A stretch of DNA of 64,000 nt, taken from NCBI GenBank assembly GCA_037439425.1, contig JBBIWA010000008.1, positions 62,001 through 126,000 of the forward strand, written 5' to 3'. The notes beneath the pieces are model-generated. The model searched no databases. It was not told where the DNA came from and worked only from the letters and a program-made list of their open reading frames with translations. The DNA comes from JBBIWA01 sp037439425. Its GTDB lineage: Bacteria; Acidobacteriota; Blastocatellia; RBC074. Made by a program: the position numbers and the translations under genes. Shown in pieces: positions 34,603 to 43,860 of the stretch. Numbering within the stretch: the first letter of the stretch is position 1; every line of letters starts with the position of its first letter.

Positions 34603-35193
34603 GTGGGAGCCAATGCAGCTTTGATTAAATCAGATGCGGAACTGGTTCGGCGCTGTCGCGCCGGAGATAGCGCAGCATGGGAGCAGATCGTTCACGAATA
34701 CTCGCGCCGGGTCTATAACCTGGCCTATCGCTTCACCGGGCGTCACGAAGCAGCTGAGGATTTGACTCAGGATGTCTTTGTCCGCGTCTATCGTTCGCTG
34801 GAGCAATACGATCCGCAGGCGGGTGACCTATCCAACTGGTTGATGCGCCTGGCACGCAATCTGATCATTGACGATTACCGGCGGCGAGGACGCACTCCGA
34901 CGGAGCTGGGGGAGGATCTGTCAGACCACGAATACCACCTGGAAAGTCAGCTCTCCAGGCCGGACCGAGGAGTGGAGCGTCAGGAACGCGCCAGGCAGGT
35001 GCACGCAGCGATTGCGAAATTGCAGCCAGAGCTGCGCGAATGCGTGATCTTGCGCGATATTGAGGAGCTGACTTACCAAGAGATCGTAGAGATCCTGAAG
35101 ATCCCTATCGGGACCGTGAAATCGCGGATCAATCGCGGCCGGATCGAACTGGCCAAGATTTTACGCCGGATGAAAGTAGTAGAAACTTTGTAA
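34603..35193 (+). CDS. ECF RNA polymerase sigma factor (SigE/SigW-like)
   Basis: Alternative sigma factor of about 196 residues. Region 2 includes VYNLAYRFTGRHEAAEDLTQDVFVRVYRSL (its DLTQDVF core is the hallmark) and region 2.4 NLIIDDYRRRG; region 4 carries LPxLR-like LQPELRECVILRDIEELTYQEIVEILKIPIGTVKSRINRGR with the helix-turn-helix TYQEIVEILKIPIGTVKSR. The GTG at 34603 is preferred because AAGGAGA lies 12 bases upstream; a GTG at 34570 would add 11 residues. Next gene, 74 bases on, encodes the putative anti-sigma factor, so the pair probably forms a regulated unit controlling the downstream envelope genes. Confidence 0.92.
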   Translation: MGANAALIKSDAELVRRCRAGDSAAWEQIVHEYSRRVYNLAYRFTGRHEAAEDLTQDVFVRVYRSLEQYDPQAGDLSNWLMRLARNLIIDDYRRRGRTPTELGEDLSDHEYHLESQLSRPDRGVERQERARQVHAAIAKLQPELRECVILRDIEELTYQEIVEILKIPIGTVKSRINRGRIELAKILRRMKVVETL

Positions 35194-35267
35194 TGTTCGT
35201 TGTCACAGGCTGTGACCTGGCAAGCTAGCAGCAACTGACAACCAGCTATTGGCAACTAAAGTGCGTG

Positions 35268-36218
35268 ATGAATTGCGGTAGATTTGAAGACTCAATCACG
35301 GATTATCTGGATGGCGCGCTGGATTCGTGCGCGCGCGCGGAGTTTGCTGCGCACCGGCTGTGCTGCCGTGCTTGCCGCGAGTTGTTCAATGATGTGCGCG
35401 CGGCTATCGCGCAGCTTGGGGCTTTCGCCAGAGATGGAAGCGACTCTCCGCCCGGACTTGAAGCGCGGCTCATTGCCGCGACGACAGCAGGCCAGATGCT
35501 CAGTTGTCGTGAGTTCGATAACTTGATCGAACGCTACTTTGACGGTGTGATCCTGGCTCCCACGTTCCAGACTTTCCAGGCCCATTTTGCCAGCTGCGCT
35601 AAATGCCGTCGCTTGCTGGCGGGCATTGAGGAAGCTATCCGGCTGTGCCGCGAGGTGAAAGAGGCTGAGGTGGAGATACCCGGGTCGCTTTGTGACCGGA
35701 TAGTGGCTGTGACGGCAGGGAACCCGACAACGCAGCGTAGCGGCCTGCTGGCGGCCTTCTGGACGGGGCGCTCACTGACCGGGTGCCGATCGGCGATTGA
35801 GGCCTTAACTGGTAGGCTGTGGACTCCTGGATGGGCTGCTGCTGCCTTGATCTTTGCCGCCAGTGGACTGCTGATCATTTCGCGTTTCGGCAGTGCCAGT
35901 GCGATGGCCTCAGAGGCTTCCACCCGCATCTCCGCTTCGGTGACTGAAGCTCGCGCAGTGCTTAAGTCTACAGGAGTGATGGCGCTGAGTGGGATTCAAC
36001 GGGTCTCCGATGAATGGGGCACGCTGATTAAGGAAACAAAGCCATCCCGCACTAGGCCGCTCGATGCTGTCCCGTCTGGAGATCAAGACCCTCACCATCC
36101 ACCCGCTGCCGGCGAGCCGGACCGTAGTGAACAGGATAAATCTCAGCAGCAACGAGGCAAAAGCGGCTACCCGGCTGGCAGTGATGCGGATCGCTTTGTG
36201 ATTGAACTTGAGGATTGA
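35268..36218 (+). CDS. Membrane anti-sigma factor with two zf-HC2 domains
   Basis: A 316-residue putative anti-sigma factor. The N-terminal half carries two zinc-binding anti-sigma domains in tandem, each with the HxxxCxxC signature: HRLCCRAC near residue 30 and HFASCAKC near residue 110. A transmembrane helix (AAALIFAASGLLII, about 192-206) follows, with a Ser/Thr-rich then hydrophilic, Gln/Asp-rich C-terminal part (probably periplasmic). The usual RsiW/ChrR-type factor has one zf-HC2; the duplication is unusual. ATG at 35268. It is tightly followed by the B-box protein gene (8 bases). It should sequester the sigma factor encoded just upstream; that is inferred from position and domain. Confidence 0.82.
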   Translation: MNCGRFEDSITDYLDGALDSCARAEFAAHRLCCRACRELFNDVRAAIAQLGAFARDGSDSPPGLEARLIAATTAGQMLSCREFDNLIERYFDGVILAPTFQTFQAHFASCAKCRRLLAGIEEAIRLCREVKEAEVEIPGSLCDRIVAVTAGNPTTQRSGLLAAFWTGRSLTGCRSAIEALTGRLWTPGWAAAALIFAASGLLIISRFGSASAMASEASTRISASVTEARAVLKSTGVMALSGIQRVSDEWGTLIKETKPSRTRPLDAVPSGDQDPHHPPAAGEPDRSEQDKSQQQRGKSGYPAGSDADRFVIELED

Positions 36219-36226
36219 AAGCCCAA

Positions 36227-36943
36227 ATGAATTGCACTTACCATCCAATGAACAGCTCAAGCGCCCGATGCAGCTCTTGCGGGCGAGAGCTTTGTCCTTC
36301 CTGCGACCATCGCATTAAGGGGGCCCCTTACTGCCAGGACTGCATTGTGGATGGGATAGAGATGCTGCGTCGCCGCCCCTTCCCTGGCGCACGTAAAAGC
36401 CGCTTGCCAGGTGCCAGTTCGCCACTTGTGGCTGCGCTGCTTGCCTTTGTGCCGGGGTTGGGCGCTGTCTACAACGGGCAGCACATCAAGGCGCTGCTTT
36501 CTTTTGCTATCACCGTGGGGCTCTGGCAGATGGCTGACTTGCTGAATCTGCTGTTTCTGGGGCTGGGTGGAGTCTGCTTCTACTTCTACTCGATCTGTGA
36601 TGCCTATGCTTCGGCGCAACGGTTGCGCAGAGGTGAAGACCTGAGCGCAGAGGAGGAGGCGCTCAAACGGCTGCTGCGCGAGAAGACCCCCCTCTGGGGT
36701 AGTGTCCTGATTGGGGTGGGGCTGGTTTCGCTGCTCAGATTCTTTGTTCCACCCTGGTATCTTGAGCGGCTGTGGCCTTTGATATTGATCGGTGTGGGCC
36801 TATATCTGTTGCTTACTTATCGCCGCCGTGAGGCGGAGACGGTAGCGCGTTACCGTACTCCGCCGCCCTCGGTGATTCCTTATCCGGATGAGTTTGCGGC
36901 ACGCGAGTATGCACGCAGTGAGGCGAGGCAGTACGACAGGTGA
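36227..36943 (+). CDS. B-box zinc-finger membrane protein
   Basis: A 238-residue protein. The N-terminal 45 residues are a B-box-type zinc finger (CTYHPMNSSSARCSSCGRELC, kept here to the first block; Cys/His ligands continue as CPSCDH and YCQDC). After a basic linker come three or four hydrophobic helices (about 65-130, 150-200), with a short polar tail rich in Arg/Glu/Tyr. Bacterial B-box proteins of this kind are common in Acidobacteria but uncharacterised. ATG at 36227 begins 8 bases after the anti-sigma stop, and the next gene starts 9 bases after its own stop, showing tight co-transcription. Confidence 0.82.
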   Translation: MNCTYHPMNSSSARCSSCGRELCPSCDHRIKGAPYCQDCIVDGIEMLRRRPFPGARKSRLPGASSPLVAALLAFVPGLGAVYNGQHIKALLSFAITVGLWQMADLLNLLFLGLGGVCFYFYSICDAYASAQRLRRGEDLSAEEEALKRLLREKTPLWGSVLIGVGLVSLLRFFVPPWYLERLWPLILIGVGLYLLLTYRRREAETVARYRTPPPSVIPYPDEFAAREYARSEARQYDR

Positions 36944-36952
36944 AGACGAAAG

Positions 36953-38713
36953 ATGCTGAAGCGTTATGCAACATTGATGCTGGGAGTGGCTCTGGTCGGG
37001 CTGGGAGTGTTGTTTTTCGTCATCCCGGATCGCTCTCACGTGGTGCAGTTCCTAGTGCGGTTCTGGCCGCTGTTTCTAATCCTGGCTGGGGTGGTGCGGA
37101 TCGCTGGGCATTTGATGGATCGGCATCCGCGCTCACCGTTGGGTGGTTTTATCTTGACGGCGCTGGGCAGCATTCTGCTGGCGGCTGATTTGCGTGGCCA
37201 GCATACCTTCCTCCAGATTTTCGGGCATTACTGGTTCTGGATGCTGCTGGCTTTGATTGCGGGCCGCGTCATTCAGCAGTATACGCATCGTCCTGAAGAT
37301 GGGCCGCGCCCCCGCACCTTCAGCTTTGGCCTGGTGGTGCTAATGATACTGATTGTCGGTGGCGGCTTGCTGGCTGCTAGCCTGGAGCGCAACGGGCAAC
37401 TGCTTTCCAGATGGCACCTGGGTCAGCTCAGCGGGGTGGGAGATTACCTCTTCGGCGATAAGTTGACCGTTGAGGATGAGCCAGCCCAATTCTTCGCCAC
37501 GGCTCCCAATGGGCGGTTGCTTATCAGCAATGGTTACGGCGACGTAGAAGTGCGAGGCACCACCCAAACACTAGCCAGTGCCCGGCTGCTTCAGCACATC
37601 CGGGCCATGAGCGAAGAAGATGCGCGCCAGTTTGCCCGCCGCATCTCGATGCAAATCACCACGAACGGTAATCTTTATCAACTCGCCGTCCAGGCCGAAC
37701 CGCTGGGAGTAGACTTTCACACCACCCTGATGGTCGAATTGCCGGCCCACCTTCAGACCAGTGTAGAAGTAGACAGCCCATCAGGGCAGGTCAAATTCTT
37801 CGGTCTGCGCGGTGACCACACAATCCGCAACAGCGATCAGGTTGAAGTGAGCAGTAACGCGGGCCGTGTGACGGTAGAACATCCGCGCGGCACAGTGCAG
37901 CTCGGTCAGATTCAGGGCGATGTCAGTGTGATTGGCACCAGGCGCAGTCTGACTCTGCAGGAGATCACCGGAGATGTCTTCTTCGAGAGTCACAGTAGCA
38001 ACGCCAATATCAAGCACATCACCGGCCGGGTCAAGGGACGGATCAATAATGGGCGGCTGGTGTTGGCAGACGTTCGTCCTTGGCCGGCCTCAATGGCGGC
38101 CAACTGGACGGTTCACCTTGAGGGCCACCAGAACAGCCGCCTCAAGGTCCGCGACATTGAGGGGAGCGTCATGATTGCGGCCGAGCGGTCAGATGTTGAA
38201 GCCGAAGCGATCAAGGGCGAGCTCACGATTAATTCCTCGTTTGAGTCAGTACGGCTCAACCGAATTGCTGGCCAGGTGCAGGTAAAGGCTGAAAATGCAG
38301 CCGTGGCGGCTGAAGAGCTCTCCAGCGCTGCTACCATCGAAGCGACCCGCGATGTTGTAGTGCATAACTTTTATGGCCCGCTCAAGGTGACCACGCAGTC
38401 GGGCGATATTCGCCTCTCAGCCAATACAGCGCCAACTGGCGATGTGAGCGCAGTCAGTCAGCGCGGAAAGATTCGGGTCTCACTCCCATCTGAGAGCAGC
38501 TTCCGGCTCGAAGCCAGCACCACCTTTGGGCGGTTGCGCTTCAGAGGATTTCGCGATCTGGGCCTTCCGCGGCAGCAGAGAGAGGTGCTCATTACTTATA
38601 ACAGCCGCGACCAGTCGGTCCCACTGCTGAGCCTGCGCTCGACCAATGGCGATATCTACCTGCGAGCTACCGGACTGGCCAACAATGAGGAGCAAGATGG
38701 AGAGCCGCATTGA
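36953..38713 (+). CDS. LiaF-like / DUF4097-type membrane protein
   Basis: A 586-residue protein. The N-terminal part (about 1-145) has four short transmembrane helices of the DUF5668/LiaI-LiaF type (AGVVRIAGHLMDR between). The following 430 residues are a long right-handed beta-structure of the DUF4097/toast-rack adhesin type, recognisable by repeating G-D-V-E-V-x-T/S and S-x-N/G-x-I motifs (YGDVEVRGT, SGQVKFFGLRG, AGRVTVEHPRG, GDIRLSANT, NGDIYLRATG). LiaF-type proteins sense cell-envelope stress. It is the last gene of the sigma/anti-sigma operon, consistent with an envelope-stress effector or sensor. No metal or catalytic motif. Confidence 0.82.
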   Translation: MLKRYATLMLGVALVGLGVLFFVIPDRSHVVQFLVRFWPLFLILAGVVRIAGHLMDRHPRSPLGGFILTALGSILLAADLRGQHTFLQIFGHYWFWMLLALIAGRVIQQYTHRPEDGPRPRTFSFGLVVLMILIVGGGLLAASLERNGQLLSRWHLGQLSGVGDYLFGDKLTVEDEPAQFFATAPNGRLLISNGYGDVEVRGTTQTLASARLLQHIRAMSEEDARQFARRISMQITTNGNLYQLAVQAEPLGVDFHTTLMVELPAHLQTSVEVDSPSGQVKFFGLRGDHTIRNSDQVEVSSNAGRVTVEHPRGTVQLGQIQGDVSVIGTRRSLTLQEITGDVFFESHSSNANIKHITGRVKGRINNGRLVLADVRPWPASMAANWTVHLEGHQNSRLKVRDIEGSVMIAAERSDVEAEAIKGELTINSSFESVRLNRIAGQVQVKAENAAVAAEELSSAATIEATRDVVVHNFYGPLKVTTQSGDIRLSANTAPTGDVSAVSQRGKIRVSLPSESSFRLEASTTFGRLRFRGFRDLGLPRQQREVLITYNSRDQSVPLLSLRSTNGDIYLRATGLANNEEQDGEPH

Positions 38714-38935
38714 AGAAGCAAAAGGGGGAGAGAGGTCTCCTTCTCAGAAGGATTGGCAGTCTGGCTGCGCTACCCTGCTACCGTCTTGTTGATTATTGAA
38801 GGCGTGCGAGGCTCTCTGGCGCTCGTCTGGATAATTTAGAGCGGCATCAAAACAGTCGTTGTGAGGGCCTTGGCTACTCGGCTGGATTCTTTACTCACTG
38901 CTGAGCTCGGATAAGAGACCTACCGGCCAGTGAGC

Positions 38936-40162
38936 TCAAGCAGTCAGATAGTTACTCTGGAAGCTCTCCTGCACCCACTCGATAGCTTCAACATAAAGTT
39001 TGGGGACTTCAGATTCCTTCAGCTTGAGTCTCTCTGCTTGTTGCGTGGCCAGATCCCACTGCCCCCGCTCGTAAGCTAAGATGTATTGATAAATGTCATG
39101 CAAGCTGCCTTCTCCAGTGAGCAGTGCCCCTTTGACATCTTCTGTGAGCGGAATCTCAGCTAAGATCTCAGCGAGTGGTTGATCCATAATCGCGTCAATC
39201 AAAGAGAGCATCCCCATCAGGAAAAGTTCGGTCGCGCGGGCCGGCATCCCAATGAGCGGTGCGAGCAATTCGCAGAATCTAGCTCGGGTGATGGCCTGAA
39301 TGACCAGCTCTTCCGGTTTGTCCTGGCTCATGCTGGTCAGCGTGATGAGTGAGGCCCACTTCTTGAACTGGGTCTCTCCCAGCAGGAACAACGCCTGTTT
39401 GATTGATTCAATCTCGCGGCGCCAGCTGAAGGCTGCCGAGTTGATATACCGGAGGAACTTATAATATAGCGACACGTCGCGCTTGATGATCTCTTCGATC
39501 TGATCATAATTCAGCTCAGGCTGGTGAATCTCTCGCAGAATCCGCAGATGATTGAGCTTGAAGCCCGGCACATCCTTCTTTGACACGATGAGGGGGCGGC
39601 AGAAGAAGTAGCCTTGAAAGTAGTGATAGCCCATCCGCAGAGCTTCTTTGAAGACCTCGTAAGACTCAACTTTTTCAGCCAGGAAGCGAAGATTCGGACG
39701 GGCAAAGTGGCGCACCAATGCTTCCTGCTCCACCTTGGGCGTGGCAAGAAAATCGACTTTGATGATGTCGGCCAGCTCGATTAAAGGCCGGTAGGCTTCT
39801 TCGTAAACGAAATCATCCAGCGCCAGAAGGTAGCCTACTTGTTTGAGCTTGCGGCAGGCCGCGATCACTTCGGCAGTGGGTTTGATTGTCTCCAGCAGCT
39901 CTACGACGGTGAGTTTCCTGGGCAGGAGATGAACGTACTCCTGCAACAGCACGTCCTCAGTGACATTAATGAAGGCCCTTTTTCCCCGCGTGATGTTCTC
40001 GGTGCCAAGTAGAAAGCAACAATCGGCAATGACCTTCGATGAAGCCTGATTGATATCGGCATGATCGAACGCATTAACCAGGCCGGAACGAAAGAGCAAC
40101 TCGTAGGCGTAAGCCCGTTGCTGGGCGTCGAAGATTGGCTGTCTGGCAATATATGTCTCCAC
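38936..40162 (-). CDS. EAL-HDOD regulator (degenerate EAL)
   Basis: A 408-residue YuxH-type protein. The N-terminal 200 residues are an EAL-like barrel that begins YIARQPIFDAQQ and has YELLFR in place of the catalytic EALLR; the LDDF and IIKVDF strands remain. The metal-binding Glu and other residues of active phosphodiesterases are not in evidence, so c-di-GMP hydrolysis is unlikely. The C-terminal half is an HDOD domain (about 205-400, EEIIKRDVSLYYKFLRYINSAAF in shorter form: VSLYYKFLRYINSA). Such proteins are signalling adaptors. It is followed to the left by the amidohydrolase genes after a 350-base gap with GATGAAAGGAGTGAAG arms. No operon partner. Confidence 0.85.
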   Translation of the reverse strand: METYIARQPIFDAQQRAYAYELLFRSGLVNAFDHADINQASSKVIADCCFLLGTENITRGKRAFINVTEDVLLQEYVHLLPRKLTVVELLETIKPTAEVIAACRKLKQVGYLLALDDFVYEEAYRPLIELADIIKVDFLATPKVEQEALVRHFARPNLRFLAEKVESYEVFKEALRMGYHYFQGYFFCRPLIVSKKDVPGFKLNHLRILREIHQPELNYDQIEEIIKRDVSLYYKFLRYINSAAFSWRREIESIKQALFLLGETQFKKWASLITLTSMSQDKPEELVIQAITRARFCELLAPLIGMPARATELFLMGMLSLIDAIMDQPLAEILAEIPLTEDVKGALLTGEGSLHDIYQYILAYERGQWDLATQQAERLKLKESEVPKLYVEAIEWVQESFQSNYLTA

Positions 40163-40515
40163 GAAGCCTCCTCACACCGATTGAGATCTATCAGAGTCGT
40201 CACTTTTAAGCCTCTCGGATTAACGACTCCGCGCAGTCAAAAGAGCTCTATTGGGAGCTTTAACGTCGAGGCATAGGGGCAATCGCTTTTTCGTGCGGGC
40301 AGGAAGGGATCAGAACCGGGAGCTGCCTTACTACGAAGGGGCAATAGCGACCTGTTGGTTTCACAGGCAGCTCGCAGTACGCCATGAGCCTACACCAAAA
40401 TGGCTCGAATGTCAGCACTCTTCTTGAGAGGATAGAGAAGATGAAAGGAGTGAAGAGGACGAGTCTTCCTTTTGCTCCTCACTATCATCCTCTTCACCCC
40501 ACCGCCCCTCCATAC
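40163..40515. other. Intergenic region
   Basis: About 350 bases upstream of the EAL-HDOD gene and downstream of the amidohydrolases. The GAGAAGATGAAAGGAGTG / CACTATCATCCTCTTCACC arms (about 40436-40500) form an imperfect inverted repeat of the kind seen at other gene ends here. No gene, riboswitch or clear promoter was recognised. Confidence 0.4.
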
Positions 40516-41841
40516 TCAAGGACGGTTGCTGAACTTATCGTAAAGTTTGGTATGTTTGCTGGAGAGGTCTACGTGCTGCCCGTTGATGAACATATGTTTG
40601 ACATTGGTGCGAAACTCCAGCGGATCGCCATCAGTCACAATCAGGTTCGCGATCTTGCCAACCTCGATGCTACCAATCAGATGGTCTACGCCGAAGATCT
40701 GCGCCGGGTAGATGGTGACAGCTTTCAGCGCCTCTTCCTTGGGCAACCCAAAGGCCGCCGCTGTGCCGGCCTGATAAGGCAGATTGCGCACATAAGCCGC
40801 GTCATTGGTCTGGAAAGCAAATTTGACACCAGCTTTGTATAACTCTGCCGCTTGAGCAAAGACGCTGTCATAAGGCTCGTCTTCACCTCGCGGCAGCTCG
40901 GTCACCGGCCCGATGATGACAGGAATATTCTTCTCCTTGAGCAAGGAAGCCACCTTCACCGCATCGTCGGCGCCGCTGATGATCAGCTTGAGCTGGAACT
41001 TTTCAGCCAACTCGATCGCCCCACGAATTTCGCGTTCGCGATTGGCCACCATTAGGACCGGCAGCTCGCCTTTGATGACCGGGATCAAGGCTTCGAGCGC
41101 CAGATCGGTGGGACGCGCCGGCAAGCTCTTATCTTTCTCTCTCGCCTCTTCGGCTCTGGCGTAGGCTTGCGCGTCTTCCAGCTTCTTGCGCAGCGCTTCG
41201 AGTTGGCGCTCGCGCTGTTGGCGCAGTTGCTCGGGCGATTGGGTCTGTCCAAAGGGAGCAAAGCCACCACCGCGCCCGAAGCCGGTGCTCGGATATTCCA
41301 TGCGCATCGCCGCCGGAGCTTTGAGTGTCATCTCCTGCCAGGTCCATCCAGCCAGATTGATCAGCGCCGCCTGGCCGGCAATCAAACGGCCACGCGGACT
41401 GGTCAACACGGTGGTGATGCCATTAGCGCGCGCTACTGGAATCAGTTCGCTGTGCGGATTCACGGCGACAATGGCTTTCATGTGCGGATTGAAATCGCCC
41501 AACTCAGTCATGTCCTGAGTCTCGCGGATGGAACCGATCTCGGTTAGTCCCAGGTAGGTGCCAGCATCAATCAGCCCTGGATAAACCGACAATCCGCGCG
41601 CTTCGATCACCTCAGCGTTGGCCGGGACAGCAGAATTCGCTCCGACTGCTGCGATCTTCCCATCGCGAATGAGCACCGTACCGTTGGGGATGGTCGCGCC
41701 CGTTACTGTGACAATTCTGGCATTGCGAATCGCGTAGACTTTTGATTGGGCCTCCGCTCCGCGAGGCGGAAGCCACCCCGCCGTCAAGGCGACAAGTAAC
41801 AACCAGACAAGACTCTGCTTTTTCACGCTTGAAGTCTTCAT
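40516..41841 (-). CDS. Secreted amidohydrolase-like protein without N-terminal metal ligands
   Basis: A 441-residue protein of the imidazolonepropionase-like amidohydrolase superfamily, with signal peptide (to about residue 32, GAEAQS). The family's first metal motif, H-x-H in the GLIDAHSH-like loop, is replaced: the protein reads YPGLIDAGTYLG (about 87-98), with Gly and Tyr at the two histidine positions (94 and 96). The later histidine segment reads LMVANRERE and the terminal Asp region FQTND, also without usual ligands. So it is probably a pseudoenzyme. It starts 18 bases after the end of the next, metal-bearing paralogue on the same strand, suggesting a paired complex. Confidence 0.85.
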   Translation of the reverse strand: MKTSSVKKQSLVWLLLVALTAGWLPPRGAEAQSKVYAIRNARIVTVTGATIPNGTVLIRDGKIAAVGANSAVPANAEVIEARGLSVYPGLIDAGTYLGLTEIGSIRETQDMTELGDFNPHMKAIVAVNPHSELIPVARANGITTVLTSPRGRLIAGQAALINLAGWTWQEMTLKAPAAMRMEYPSTGFGRGGGFAPFGQTQSPEQLRQQRERQLEALRKKLEDAQAYARAEEAREKDKSLPARPTDLALEALIPVIKGELPVLMVANREREIRGAIELAEKFQLKLIISGADDAVKVASLLKEKNIPVIIGPVTELPRGEDEPYDSVFAQAAELYKAGVKFAFQTNDAAYVRNLPYQAGTAAAFGLPKEEALKAVTIYPAQIFGVDHLIGSIEVGKIANLIVTDGDPLEFRTNVKHMFINGQHVDLSSKHTKLYDKFSNRP

Positions 41842-41859
41842 ACTTTTGGCCTTTCTCTC

Positions 41860-43278
41860 TTACTGCTGCTCGTTATCTGGCGGGACGCTGCCTGCAACTG
41901 TGGGTGGCAGCGGCGGCTCCGGCTCTCTTCTTTCTTGCTCCCTGGCTCTCCTTTCGCGCTCAATCAGCTCTTTCTTCTCTTTAGCAAGCTGCTCGCGGCG
42001 GGCCAGATCAGCTTTGCGGTCGAAGTAGACCTCGCCTTCAATCAAAGTCATCTCGACGCGCGAGTAGATGCTGAAAGGATGGCCGTTGAAGATCGCCAGG
42101 TCAGCGTCCTTACCCACCTCAATGCTCCCGACGCGATGATCAATCCTGAGCTGCTTGGCTGGATTGAGCGTCACAAACTGTAGCGCTTCTTCCTCGCTCA
42201 GGTTGCCATACTTGATCGTCTTGGCCGCTTCCTGGTAGAGGCGCCGCGCCAGGTCATTGCTGTCAGAGTTGATCGAGGTCACCACGCCTTTGCGCGCCAT
42301 AATCGCCGCGTTGCCGGGAATGGCGTCGTAGGCTTCGATCTTGTAAGCCCACCAATCGGAGAAGGTCGAACCGCCAGCGCCGTGCGCCGCGATCTCTTTA
42401 GCCACCTTGTAGCCTTCAAGCACGTGCTGGAAGGTGCTGACCTTGAAGCCCATCTCTTCGGCCAGATTGATCAGCATGAGGATCTCATCGGCGCGATAGC
42501 AGTGCGAGTGAATGAGGAGTTTGCCGCGTAGGATGTCGGCAATCGCTTCAAGCTTCAGGTCGCGGCGCGGTGGCAAGGGGTCTTCACCGCGCCGGCGAGC
42601 GGCTTCGTATTCGTCCCACTTCTGCATATACTCGCGGCCTTGAACGAAGGCTTCGCGGATCGTCTCCGCAACGCCCATGCGCGTCGCGGGGAAGCGCGCC
42701 CGGCCTCCCGGAGTCGTGGGGTTACCGGCGCGCTTGGGATTTTCGCCGAGCGCAAATTTGATCGTGCGCGGCATGTCGGGGAAGATCATCTCTTCAGCGG
42801 GCTTGCCCCATTTGAGTTTCAAGATCACGTTCTGGCCGCCAATGGAGTTGGCGCTGCCGTGCATTGCGTGAATCGTGGTTGTCCCGCCAGCCAGTTGGCG
42901 GTAGATGTTGATGTCGGTATCGTTGACCACATCGCGCGCCCGCACCATGGCGGTCACCGAGAGTGTGCCTTCGTTGATCGCATCGAGCGCCGTGTGCGAA
43001 TGCGCATCGATGAAGCCGGGGGTGACATACATCCCGGTCGCATCAATCACCTTCGCGTTCGGCCCGGCTTTGACGTCTTTGCCGACGGCAGCGATCTTGC
43101 CGTTGCGAATGAGAATCGAGCCGTTCTCAATCGTGCCGTGCGAAGCAGTCATAATCGTCGCATTGCGAATCAGCAACTCGCTCGCTCCGCTCGCTTGGGC
43201 GCTGCGTTGCTGTGCGTGCGCTAATCCGCCGAGCGCTATGATGCAGAAAGCTAAAAATGCTGTTTGAGATCTTTTCAC
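41860..43278 (-). CDS. Secreted amidohydrolase (metal site intact)
   Basis: A 472-residue amidohydrolase with signal peptide (KRSQTAFLAFCIIALGGLAHA). The family metal motif is intact: TPGFIDAHSHTALD with His at about 93 and 95; a further His pair in LLIHSHCYRADE, another in FQHVLEGYKVAKEIAAHGAGG (split here), and the Asp in INSDSND. Expected to hydrolyse a C-N or cyclic bond in the periplasm; substrate unknown. The GTG at 43278 has AAGGAGG five bases upstream, so that start is preferred over the ORF's upstream codon. The C-terminus is Glu/Arg/Pro-rich and hydrophilic. It is followed directly by a paralogue lacking metal ligands (18-base gap). Confidence 0.9.
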   Translation of the reverse strand: MKRSQTAFLAFCIIALGGLAHAQQRSAQASGASELLIRNATIMTASHGTIENGSILIRNGKIAAVGKDVKAGPNAKVIDATGMYVTPGFIDAHSHTALDAINEGTLSVTAMVRARDVVNDTDINIYRQLAGGTTTIHAMHGSANSIGGQNVILKLKWGKPAEEMIFPDMPRTIKFALGENPKRAGNPTTPGGRARFPATRMGVAETIREAFVQGREYMQKWDEYEAARRRGEDPLPPRRDLKLEAIADILRGKLLIHSHCYRADEILMLINLAEEMGFKVSTFQHVLEGYKVAKEIAAHGAGGSTFSDWWAYKIEAYDAIPGNAAIMARKGVVTSINSDSNDLARRLYQEAAKTIKYGNLSEEEALQFVTLNPAKQLRIDHRVGSIEVGKDADLAIFNGHPFSIYSRVEMTLIEGEVYFDRKADLARREQLAKEKKELIERERRAREQERREPEPPLPPTVAGSVPPDNEQQ

Positions 43279-43378
43279 GTTCACCTCCTTGACGCTGAAC
43301 CGAGCAGCGCTCTCTAAAAAGGTATGCAACTAAAAGAGGAGAGGCTGAAAGCCCTTACCGCAGGCAGTGCCGGACTAT

Positions 43379-43591
43379 TCAGCCACTAAGCAAATCTGCC
43401 GGTGCCTGCATTCCTCGTTCTGTGTGATCAAAATCTTCATCCCGGTTGAGTCTATTCAATACAATTCCGATTGAGTGAAAGGCAAAGTCAGCGGTGAGCA
43501 GCTGATTCGACGGTATTTGATCAAGAAACCGGCCAACTTCTTCGGACCTTGCCTGATCAAGCAGCCGCTCAAGCCATACATTAGTATCCAC
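43379..43591 (-). pseudogene. Truncated PIN-domain toxin
   Basis: 70 codons opening with the PIN-like MDTNVWLERLLDQ, then LLTADFAFHSIGIVLNRL, characteristic of the first half of a VapC-type toxin (the initial Asp-4 and a later Glu/Asp region). A typical VapC has 130 residues and acidic residues after residue 90; here the frame ends at 70 with only 100 bases before the next gene, so the second half is missing. It overlaps the antitoxin by 11 bases, the usual arrangement. Either a decayed toxin or a short non-toxic remnant; no RNase activity is expected. Confidence 0.65.
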
Positions 43592-43829
43592 CAGCTACAT
43601 TGCTTAATCGCCTCGCCACTCTAATGCCTTTCTCTGAAGTTCTAGAGATGTCTACTGGTCGCGATAATCGCTCAAAGCACCTGCTCAATCTTGGTGTAAT
43701 CTGCGACCCAGCTTCCTTTCTCTCCAGCAAAAATTCCACAAAATCCCTGACCTCCTGCTGAAGGAGAGGCGAAAGTTTTTTGACGAGGTCTTCAAGTGGC
43801 TGCGCTCCTTCTTCCATAACTTGTCTCAC
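43581..43829 (-). CDS. Putative antitoxin (DUF2281-like)
   Basis: An 82-residue protein, with the segment LVKKLSPLLQQEVRDFVEFLLERK (shorter here: LSPLLQQEVRDFVEFLLE) typical of DUF2281-type antitoxins that pair with VapC/PIN toxins. GTG start at 43829 (AGGAATTC upstream), with an ATG at 43817 as alternative. Its end overlaps the truncated PIN gene. It lies between two amidohydrolase genes on the same strand, which suggests the TA pair was inserted into that cluster and then decayed. Confidence 0.6.
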   Translation of the reverse strand: MRQVMEEGAQPLEDLVKKLSPLLQQEVRDFVEFLLERKEAGSQITPRLSRCFERLSRPVDISRTSEKGIRVARRLSNVAGGY

Positions 43830-43860
43830 GGAAAGAATTCCTGGTGGAACTTTTTATCAG

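Noticed and set aside
42640..43224. 194-codon plus-strand open frame opposite the amidohydrolase
   Set aside because: It is the shadow of a well-supported gene on the other strand, with no RBS or family resemblance.
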